Shown piece after piece: positions 1 through 5,418 of a stretch of 5,418 nt of DNA (its first letter is position 1; each line of letters begins with the position of its first letter). The notes under the pieces are model-generated. The model was not told the origin of the DNA and ran no database searches. It saw only the letters and a list, made by a program, of their open reading frames with translations. This stretch comes from Candidatus Omnitrophota bacterium. Lineage in GTDB: Bacteria; Omnitrophota; Gorgyraeia; Gygaellales; Profunditerraquicolaceae. The translations under genes were made by a program, and so were the position numbers. The stretch covers positions 8,583 through 14,000 of the forward strand of contig JAMWDE010000008.1 in the NCBI GenBank assembly GCA_023818905.1. Reading direction: 5' to 3'.

Positions 1-246
1 AGTAAACTGAATTCTTTGAAACTTGGTATTTATTGCTTGAGAGAGGGTTTTTACTGAAAGTGTCTTTGCCAAACCAGGAACACCTTCTACAAGGATATGA
101 CCATTGGCTAAGAGTCCGATTAAAAGACGGTCAATCAAATACCTCTGCCCCACAATCACCTTGTCTATTTCCTGTTTTAAGGTGATGACAAAACTACTCT
201 CCTGTTTTACCTTCTCATTTATCGCACTGATGCCGGTGTAGTTCAT
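1..246 (-). CDS. MoxR-family AAA+ ATPase, N-terminal part (cut by window edge)
   Basis: The first 82 codons of a MoxR-type AAA+ ATPase, open to the edge of the window. Visible are an N-terminal helical region (residues about 1-28), the family-typical VIVGQ segment (30-34), and a Walker A motif GVPGLAKT at 55-62 preceded by HILVEG, which is the usual MoxR wording. The fragment ends in RIQFT, the strand that follows in this family. Walker B, sensor and lid regions lie outside the window. MoxR ATPases are chaperone-like proteins that usually work with VWA-domain partners, often encoded next to them, in metal-cofactor insertion or envelope stress; the actual partner is not visible. The ATG is 3 nt after the plsC stop, and its Shine-Dalgarno AAAGGAGGG (261-253) lies inside the last plsC codons, so the two are very probably co-transcribed. 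The family assignment is secure; the specific role is unknown. Confidence 0.9.
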   Translation of the reverse strand, partial: MNYTGISAINEKVKQESSFVITLKQEIDKVIVGQRYLIDRLLIGLLANGHILVEGVPGLAKTLSVKTLSQAINTKFQRIQFT

Positions 247-249
247 AAC

Positions 250-864
250 TTACCCTCCTTTCAGCTCTAAGATCTTTTCTCTGATAACTGCGCTGATCTT
301 CTTAACCGTTTCTTTATCTGCTAAATTATAAAGACCGTTTAGATAAAAACTTTTTCCAATTATAACGCAAACTTTAGAAAATTTCAAAAATTTACTATTC
401 TGCATAATCTGATAAGCTCCATCTATATACAAAGGGATAATGGCAGATTTGGATCTGATTCCTAAATATACAGTGCCAGAAAGAAAAGGATTTAACTCTG
501 AGGTCTTTGAGAGCCTTCCTTCAGGAAATACGCCAATAATCCCGCCTTGGCTCAATATCTCTATTGCTTTCTTAAGTGCTTCTTTATTATTGGTCTTTCC
601 AGGCTCTACCTTCAGAAAGGGTATTCGTCTGGCAAGAAAACGAAATGGTCTAATTCTAAAGACCCAACCTGCAACCAACCAATGTATGATACGCCTTGTA
701 GAACAGGTAATTATAAAAGGATCTAATAGACTGGAATGCTTCGCTACTAATATGGCAGGACCTTGCAAAGGGATATTCTGACTTCCTTTTATTTCTAATC
801 TAAAAAATAATCTTAATATTACAAAAAATACACACCGACAGAGATGGTAGATACACTGGCCCAT
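250..864 (-). CDS. plsC: 1-acyl-sn-glycerol-3-phosphate acyltransferase (PlsC family)
   Basis: A 204-residue LPLAT/PlsC-family acyltransferase. The expected reaction is transfer of an acyl group to lysophosphatidic acid, giving phosphatidic acid at the inner membrane face. The catalytic H-X4-D motif is HSSLLD at 43-48. The substrate-binding block III is FPEGRLS at 113-119, and block IV is IPLYIDG at 143-149. Block II is represented by the VEPGKTNN stretch around 86-93. Residues about 12-23 are hydrophobic and could form a membrane-contact helix. The length is short but normal for minimal bacterial PlsC. An in-frame TGA lies two codons before the ATG, so no longer start exists; no good Shine-Dalgarno is seen (a GGTGG at 889-885 is about 20 nt away). 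It lies 36 nt after the small basic protein gene and 3 nt before moxR. Substrate specificity cannot be read from sequence, and other LPLAT acceptors remain possible. Confidence 0.88.
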   Translation of the reverse strand: MGQCIYHLCRCVFFVILRLFFRLEIKGSQNIPLQGPAILVAKHSSLLDPFIITCSTRRIIHWLVAGWVFRIRPFRFLARRIPFLKVEPGKTNNKEALKKAIEILSQGGIIGVFPEGRLSKTSELNPFLSGTVYLGIRSKSAIIPLYIDGAYQIMQNSKFLKFSKVCVIIGKSFYLNGLYNLADKETVKKISAVIREKILELKGG

Positions 865-900
865 TGTTCATATTTCAGATTTATCCACCATAATAAAAAA

Positions 901-1053
901 TTAAGTAACAGCAGTCTCTAATCTACCGCCCACATAGTATTTACCATAAAAATAATCCTTGGGGTCAAGGCCTTTTTCTAAAAGCTTCTGCTTCCTCTGT
1001 CTTCTCCTTAGTCGCTGCCTAAATTTAATCTGCAGTTTCTTCTTTGAACTCAT
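901..1053 (-). CDS. Small basic protein of unknown function (50 aa)
   Basis: A complete 50-codon gene with ATG at 1053 and TAA at 901. Its start overlaps the stop of the zinc-ribbon gene in an ATGA, which implies translational coupling. A clear Shine-Dalgarno, GAGGTGG (1067-1061), sits 7 nt before the ATG. Residues 4-26 are extremely rich in Lys, Arg and Gln (for example RQRLRRRQRKQK) and probably form a positively charged helix. The second half, with GLDPKDYFYGKYYVGGR, is aromatic and glycine-rich and looks like a conserved structural motif. I do not recognise the family. The charge pattern recalls small ribosomal proteins such as bS21 and other RNA-binding peptides, but there is no sequence match I can claim. 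That it is a real gene is supported by the ribosome binding site, the coupled overlap and its fit between neighbours. Confidence 0.72.
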   Translation of the reverse strand: MSSKKKLQIKFRQRLRRRQRKQKLLEKGLDPKDYFYGKYYVGGRLETAVT

Positions 1054-1220
1054 ACCTTATCCACCTCAAATAGTTCTTGCCCACAAAAACGGCATTTCTT
1101 CTCTTCTTTGGTATAGCCATCTACTATGAGACATCTACGACACCGGAAATTCCCTTCCGAATGTTTAAATACACTGTATTCCCTCTGTAGGAATGATATA
1201 TCTGGTTTATGTTCCTGCAT
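1050..1220 (-). CDS. Small zinc-ribbon protein of unknown function (56 aa)
   Basis: From the preferred ATG at 1220 the product is 56 residues with two CxxC knuckles: Cys27/Cys30 (CRRC) and Cys43/Cys46 (CRFCG). They are separated by 12 residues, a typical rubredoxin-like zinc ribbon. The N-terminal half (MQEHKPDISFLQREYSVFK) has no recognisable domain. The frame stays open to a TTG at 1280, giving 76 residues, but those extra codons run through the groEL terminator. GAGAGG at 1236-1231, 10 nt before the ATG, fits the short form much better. It is coupled by an ATGA overlap to the following small basic protein gene, so the two products probably act together. Zinc ribbons of this size commonly contact nucleic acids or other proteins. 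No specific function can be given. Confidence 0.75.
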   Translation of the reverse strand: MQEHKPDISFLQREYSVFKHSEGNFRCRRCLIVDGYTKEEKKCRFCGQELFEVDKV

Positions 1221-1245
1221 AACTAAATTACCTCTCACTACAAAT

Positions 1246-1285
1246 AAAAAGGGGCGCTGTCTTAAGAATAAAAACAGCAACCCCT
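1246..1285 (-). terminator. Intrinsic terminator after groEL
   Basis: On the minus strand, GGGG-TT-GCTGT (1284-1274) can pair with ACAGC-G-CCCC (1260-1251), allowing one bulged or wobble position. The loop is 13 nt. The stem is followed directly by TTTTTATTT. It starts 18 nt after the groEL stop and is the natural end of the groESL transcript. Seen from the plus strand the same stem is followed by TCATTTTTTT, so it may work in both directions. It ends only 25 nt before the zinc-ribbon ATG. Confidence 0.85.
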
Positions 1286-1302
1286 CATTTTTTTAATTAT
1301 AA

Positions 1303-2937
<1,635 letters not shown>

Positions 2938-2943
2938 TCAAAG

Positions 2944-3234
2944 TTAATCTGAAACGATAGCCAAGACATCTTCTTCTCTGATAATCAGATGCTCTTCGCC
3001 ATCTAGTTTGATTTCTGTTCCTGAATACTTCCCATAAAGAATCCTATCTCCCACCTTTACCTCTAAGGGTTGAATCTTGCCATCTTCTAAGAGCTTACCC
3101 TTACCTACTGCCACTACTTTACCTTCCTGGGGTTTTTCTTTAGCAGTATCCGGCAAGATTATGCCTCCCTTAGTCTTCTCCTCTGCCTCCAAGGGTTTTA
3201 CTAAGATCCTATCTCCTAATGGGGTAATCCGCAT
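2944..3234 (-). CDS. groES: Co-chaperonin GroES (10 kDa, Hsp10), canonical form
   Basis: From the ATG at 3234 the product is 96 residues, the normal GroES length, beginning [14 protein letters not shown]. It forms the heptameric lid that caps GroEL. The mobile loop (about 16-34) contains the GroEL-binding GGIIL tripeptide region at 23-27 followed by [11 protein letters not shown]. The roof hairpin is [12 protein letters not shown] (48-59). [15 protein letters not shown] and EDVLAIVSD complete the fold. AAAGGAGG (3247-3240) lies 5 nt before this ATG and strongly supports the start. The same frame is open for 51 more codons to an ATG at 3387 that also has a Shine-Dalgarno, so a 147-residue form is possible and is described separately. 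It is 21 nt upstream of groEL. The core assignment is certain; only the start is debatable. Confidence 0.96.
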   Translation of the reverse strand: MRITPLGDRILVKPLEAEEKTKGGIILPDTAKEKPQEGKVVAVGKGKLLEDGKIQPLEVKVGDRILYGKYSGTEIKLDGEEHLIIREEDVLAIVSD

Positions 3235-3387
3235 AGCTTCCTCCTTTCTGACGGTATCCTGTTGTTTAACTGTTGTATCTAATTTTTGGTTTTCTTTAGA
3301 GTCTTTATTAGAGTTTTTATTTTTTGATAAATTCTTCTTAGAAAATATTTGCTTTTGCTTTCTGAGACCTGTTTTACTTTTCTTCAT
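3235..3387 (-). other. In-frame lysine-rich 51-codon extension at the 5' end of groES
   Basis: Fifty-one codons run in frame from an ATG at 3387 into the canonical groES start without a stop. The encoded segment has 14 Lys and 2 Arg against 6 acidic residues, is rich in Asn, Ser and Gln, and has almost no hydrophobic residues (start [13 protein letters not shown]), so it should be disordered. The ATG sits 57 nt after the CIRCE-like element, a usual leader length. AAGGAGGTGA (3406-3397) stands before it, with a rather long 12-nt spacing. It could be an N-terminal tail of a long GroES, a translated leader that feeds ribosomes to the internal start, or an AT-rich untranslated leader open by chance. 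No known domain is seen. Confidence 0.5.
3240..3247 (-). promoter_or_regulatory. Ribosome binding site for canonical groES start
   Basis: AAAGGAGG lies 5 nt before the ATG at 3234. It falls inside the longer open frame, so it marks an internal start and supports production of the 96-residue form whatever happens upstream. Confidence 0.85.
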
Positions 3388-3396
3388 CCTCTCTCA

Positions 3397-3406
3397 TCAC
3401 CTCCTT
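3397..3406 (-). promoter_or_regulatory. Ribosome binding site for extended groES start
   Basis: AAGGAGGTGA is a full-length match to the 16S anti-Shine-Dalgarno complement. From its GGAGG core to the ATG at 3387 there are 12 nt, longer than ideal. An ATG at 3397 is too close to use and would give only a seven-residue peptide. This site is the main reason to take the extension seriously. Confidence 0.6.
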
Positions 3407-3443
3407 AAGAATCATCCATCCATTATCTTTTACTAATTCTAAT

Positions 3444-3470
3444 CTGGCGTTCTACCAAGATAAGTGCTAA
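3444..3470 (-). promoter_or_regulatory. Degenerate CIRCE-like operator upstream of groESL
   Basis: The minus strand shows TTAGCACTT (3470-3462), then exactly 9 nt, then GAACGCCAG (3452-3444). The CIRCE consensus bound by the heat-shock repressor HrcA is TTAGCACTC, 9 nt, GAGTGCTAA. The left arm matches at 8 of 9 positions and the right arm at 5 of 9. The position, 57 nt before the ATG at 3387 and in the only gap upstream of groES, is where CIRCE is expected. The weak right arm means it may be an eroded or altered site. No hrcA gene lies in this window. Confidence 0.55.
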
Positions 3471-3486
3471 TTTAAAAATAAAAAAA

Positions 3487-3765
3487 TTATTTGCTGTGTA
3501 TTTTCTTTTCTAGTCCTAAAACAAATCTCAGTCCTGGAATCTTCACTTTCTTTTCCTTAATTAGATACCAGATATGTTTTAACCGATCAAGGTCATTTTT
3601 GGAATAGAGACGCATCTTATCTTTTTTGCGTGCAGGAGAAACGATCCCTGCCTCATCAATCCTCTTGAGCGTCCAAATAGGGATCCCTAAAAGTCGCGAG
3701 ACTACACTCGCAGGCATTATCGGCTCGTTTGATTTTATGTGGAATTCTTTATCGTTGCTAACCAT
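3487..3765 (-). CDS. Short MerR-superfamily regulator, HspR-like
   Basis: A 92-residue DNA-binding protein with one MerR-type winged helix-turn-helix and little else. The helix-turn-helix spans about 18-38 (SVVSRLLGIPIWTLKRIDEAG). The wing follows with VSPARKKDKMRLYS (42-55), then a helix with DLDRLKHIWYLIKEKK, and the segment KIPGLRFVLGLE (75-86). This order and the PAR, RLYS and LRFVL wording recall HspR, the repressor of chaperone genes, rather than metal-sensing MerR proteins. The long C-terminal coiled coil and sensor region of MerR are absent. It lies 99 nt upstream of groES on the same strand, so control of groESL, and of itself, is a natural inference but not shown. The ATG at 3765 has no Shine-Dalgarno and lies just after a strong promoter; Met17 (3717) is an alternative start without a better site. 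Confidence 0.8.
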   Translation of the reverse strand: MVSNDKEFHIKSNEPIMPASVVSRLLGIPIWTLKRIDEAGIVSPARKKDKMRLYSKNDLDRLKHIWYLIKEKKVKIPGLRFVLGLEKKIHSK

Positions 3766-3778
3766 TTTGTAGGGGTAA

Positions 3779-3807
3779 TATATAACATAATTTCATATTT
3801 TTGTCAA
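3779..3807 (-). promoter_or_regulatory. Sigma70-type promoter of the HspR-like gene
   Basis: The -35 box TTGACA (3807-3802) is a perfect match. A 17-nt spacer leads to a -10 box TATATA (3784-3779). Transcription should begin near 3772, only about 7 nt before the ATG at 3765. That leaves no room for a normal ribosome binding site and implies a leaderless or very short-leader mRNA. Confidence 0.75.
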
Positions 3808-3825
3808 GTACTTTTTTTAGACTTC

Positions 3826-3846
3826 TTTGTCCTAAAATAGAACAAA
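3826..3846. promoter_or_regulatory. 21-bp inverted repeat, candidate operator
   Basis: The arms TTTGTCCTA (3826-3834) and TAGAACAAA (3838-3846) are reverse complements at 8 of 9 positions around an AAA centre. The centre lies about 32 bp upstream of the -35 box of the regulator promoter, inside the divergent region. The symmetry fits a homodimeric regulator, possibly the adjacent MerR-type protein. It does not match the CIRCE, HAIR or CtsR consensus sequences. Function is inferred from position and symmetry only. Confidence 0.4.
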
Positions 3847-3969
3847 ATTGTATGGATAAAATTTATACTGTAATTTGACTAAGGCCAAAGTCATCAAATC
3901 TACTATCTGTTATTAAGGTATTTTAAAAAGATTATTTACTTGATATGCAATATAAATAATTTATTATAA

Positions 3970-3998
3970 TTGACGAGGTAGCGTGTGTATGATATAAA
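3970..3998 (+). promoter_or_regulatory. Sigma70-type promoter of ispH
   Basis: TTGACG (3970-3975), a 17-nt spacer and TATAAA (3993-3998) form a near-consensus promoter. The -10 is also preceded by TG one base away, an extended -10 feature. Transcription would start near 4005, about 30 nt before the ATG at 4036. A perfect TATAAT at 3965-3970 with TTGATA at 3940-3945 overlaps it, but that spacing of 19 nt is poor. Confidence 0.7.
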
Positions 3999-4035
3999 CA
4001 TTTTAATAATTAGATTTGTCTTAGCTAAAATACAG

Positions 4036-4896
4036 ATGAAAATAAACTTAGCAAAATCCGCAGGGTTCTGTTTTGGAGTCAAAAGGGCGCTTAAGATAGC
4101 CAAGGAAATTGCCAAATCCCCTGAACAGATCTATATGTCAGGGGATATCGTGCACAACGAAAAAATAGTTAAAGAGTTGAGTAGATTAGGTATAAAGAGG
4201 ATAAAACACCTTCCGAAAAAAACCAGAGGAATCTTTTTGGTACGTGCCCATGGCGAAGGCAAAAAGACTATAGAAAGAGCCCTGGCTTTGGGTTATAAGG
4301 TTGTAGATGCCACCTGTCCGATGGTGAAAGAAATTCACCGCATAGCAAAAACAGAGGAGGATAAAAAAAGACAGGTAATTGTAATCGGAGACAGAAATCA
4401 CGATGAGGTGTTAGGTATCATCGGGCAACTCAGACAAGAAGCAATAGTTATTGACCCAAAAGAAAAATTTCTCAAAAAGATTAAAAGAATTAAGGATACG
4501 CCTTGTTCGGTAGTTGTGCAATCTACTCAAAATGCAGAAATCGTAGAAAGAATAAAAAGTCTCTTACATGCCTATATAAAAGACCTGAGATTTTTTAATA
4601 CTATCTGTAATCCCACCAAAACAAAACAAGAAGAAATAAAAACCCTACCCAAAGAGAACGATCTGGTGATTGTAGTTGGTTCAAAAAAAAGTGCTAATAC
4701 AAAAAGACTCTATGAGATTGCCAGTTCAATAAACAAAAGAACCTATTGGATAGAAAATGAAAATCAGATAAAACCATACTGGCTTAAAGAAATAGACTCT
4801 GTAGGCATTACCGCGGGTGCCTCAACTCCAGAAGAAACAATAAGAAACGTTGTATCTTGCTTAAAATCATTCGCCAAAAATAATCTTGAATCTTAA
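4036..4896 (+). CDS. ispH: 4-hydroxy-3-methylbut-2-enyl diphosphate reductase (IspH/LytB)
   Basis: From ATG 4036 the product is 286 residues, the usual IspH length. The enzyme is a cytoplasmic iron-sulfur protein that reduces HMBPP to IPP and DMAPP, the last step of the MEP isoprenoid pathway. The three cluster cysteines are present: Cys12 in AGFCFGV, Cys94 in DATCPMV and Cys191 in NTICNPT. Diphosphate-binding and catalytic residues are also visible: His40 in VHNE, His72 in RAHGEG, and His122 and Glu124 in NHDEV. Thr164 falls in VVQSTQ, followed by the SANT segment at 219-222 and TAGAST near the end. The frame is open back to a GTG at 3985 preceded by GAGGT, but that start would lie inside the promoter, and family members begin at MKINLA, so 4036 is preferred although it has no clear Shine-Dalgarno. 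It is transcribed alone, divergent from the regulator. Confidence 0.95.
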   Translation: MKINLAKSAGFCFGVKRALKIAKEIAKSPEQIYMSGDIVHNEKIVKELSRLGIKRIKHLPKKTRGIFLVRAHGEGKKTIERALALGYKVVDATCPMVKEIHRIAKTEEDKKRQVIVIGDRNHDEVLGIIGQLRQEAIVIDPKEKFLKKIKRIKDTPCSVVVQSTQNAEIVERIKSLLHAYIKDLRFFNTICNPTKTKQEEIKTLPKENDLVIVVGSKKSANTKRLYEIASSINKRTYWIENENQIKPYWLKEIDSVGITAGASTPEETIRNVVSCLKSFAKNNLES

Positions 4897-5045
4897 CCTC
4901 TAATGGTTATTCTTAAAAATATATAAAGGTGTAAAAGGACAAAATAGTTTTTAAAATAAGAGTGCATCTTAAAGGAAAACTTCTTCTTATAGGAATTAGG
5001 AATTCGGATTAGAGAAAGTTAGACATAACGTGTATATTCTTAATT

Positions 5046-5267
5046 TTAGTATAATAAATCTATACACTTTTGTTTTGAACGAAGTCCTGAAGTGATTTTT
5101 ATTTGGGATTTTGAGATACCAAAATAATTAGAGAGTACCTCTATCACTGCTCTATTTGCCCTCTGATTTTGAGGTGGTTCTTTTACCCAAACCTGGAATT
5201 GATTTTTAGATATCTTTTCTATTTTTTCTTGTCTCGCATTTGATTTTACCTTAACAAGGATCTTCAT
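5046..5267 (-). CDS. DUF167 / YggU family protein (UPF0235)
   Basis: A complete 73-residue member of the DUF167 (YggU) family, whose usual length is 70-100. The hallmarks are the N-terminal strand with VKVKSNARQEKI (5-16), the conserved PP-x-N-x-x-AN block (PPQNQRAN, 31-38), the following helix AVIEVLSNYFGISKSQI, and the C-terminal ITSGLRSKQKCIDL (58-71) with the invariant glycine and Ser/Lys pattern. The family has a known small alpha/beta fold but no established biochemical role. An in-frame TGA nine codons before the ATG rules out a longer product, and only a weak AAGG stands close to the start. It converges on ispH with a 149-nt gap and has no co-directional neighbour within the window. 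Confidence 0.9.
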   Translation of the reverse strand: MKILVKVKSNARQEKIEKISKNQFQVWVKEPPQNQRANRAVIEVLSNYFGISKSQIKITSGLRSKQKCIDLLY

Positions 5268-5418
5268 AGCCTTACCGGCAAAATTGACAAATCAGGTTGA
5301 ACCTAAAGTGTAAACTTAATTTATAATTGTAAAACCTGAATTAACCGGGAAACAAGGGTGATTTTAAAAAAAGCATAAGATATTAAAAATAAGTAAATTA
5401 AGTAGCAAGGGCTGTCTC

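Noticed and set aside
440..781. Plus-strand open frame opposite plsC
   Set aside because: It is antisense to a gene with clear acyltransferase motifs, and its product has no recognisable domain.
1221..1280. Longer zinc-ribbon protein starting at the TTG at 1280
   Set aside because: The extra codons lie in the terminator stem, while a ribosome binding site fits the ATG at 1220.
1296..1301. Perfect TATAAT on the minus strand just after the groEL stop
   Set aside because: There is no -35 box at a usable distance (ATCTCC at 17 nt), and the transcript would run straight into the terminator hairpin.
3077..3436. Plus-strand open frame opposite groES
   Set aside because: It is a shadow of groES codon structure and the AT-rich leader; the product has no family-like features.
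4894..4909. Short hairpin at the ispH stop (TAACC, 6 nt, GGTTA)
   Set aside because: Only five AT-rich pairs and no T-run follows, so it is not a credible terminator.
4990..5003. Tandem copies of TAGGAAT between ispH and the DUF167 gene
   Set aside because: Two copies of a 7-mer are expected by chance in such sequence, and there is no further repetition.
5284..5316. Possible plus-strand promoter (TTGACA, then TAAACT)
   Set aside because: The spacing is 21 nt and no gene start follows before the window ends.
5292..5339. Inverted repeat TCAGGTT / AACCTGA with a 34-nt loop, plus an AGGTT-G-AACCT palindrome inside (5294-5304)
   Set aside because: Short arms and a long loop in AT-rich sequence; no terminator, riboswitch or operator pattern could be recognised.

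Overview
The window reads as a compact, AT-rich bacterial chromosome segment with ordinary housekeeping genes: a chaperonin operon, isoprenoid and phospholipid synthesis genes, and small conserved proteins. There is no sign of phage, transposon, CRISPR array or structural RNA gene. The protein sequences fit a deep-branching, probably uncultivated bacterium with a MEP isoprenoid pathway. An Omnitrophota-like lineage is possible, but that is an impression from the GroES and GroEL wording and cannot be proven here.

Minus-strand block (1-3807). Read 5' to 3' on the minus strand, it begins with a near-consensus promoter (3807-3779) that drives a short MerR-superfamily regulator resembling the heat-shock repressor HspR. 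After a 99-nt gap holding a degenerate CIRCE-like operator come groES and groEL. groES has two possible in-frame starts, each with a strong ribosome binding site, and the longer form carries a 51-residue lysine-rich N-terminal extension. An intrinsic terminator follows groEL. Next are a 56-residue zinc-ribbon protein and a 50-residue basic protein of unknown function, overlapping by ATGA. Then come a PlsC-type acyltransferase and the first 82 codons of a MoxR-family AAA+ ATPase cut by the window edge.

Divergent region (3766-4035). These 270 nt separate the regulator from ispH. They hold two facing sigma70-type promoters and two dyad-symmetric elements that could be operators. The better dyad lies just upstream of the regulator's -35 box.

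Plus strand (4036-4896). ispH encodes the last enzyme of the MEP pathway and has all three iron-sulfur cysteines. It converges on a minus-strand DUF167/YggU-family gene (5046-5267) across a 149-nt gap with no convincing terminator. The last 151 nt carry no recognisable gene.

The most interesting part is the control region of groESL. A candidate HspR-like gene, a half-eroded CIRCE site and a double-start groES lie together, which suggests heat-shock control different from the textbook HrcA/CIRCE arrangement. This is inference from sequence layout. No wholly new system can be claimed from this window.
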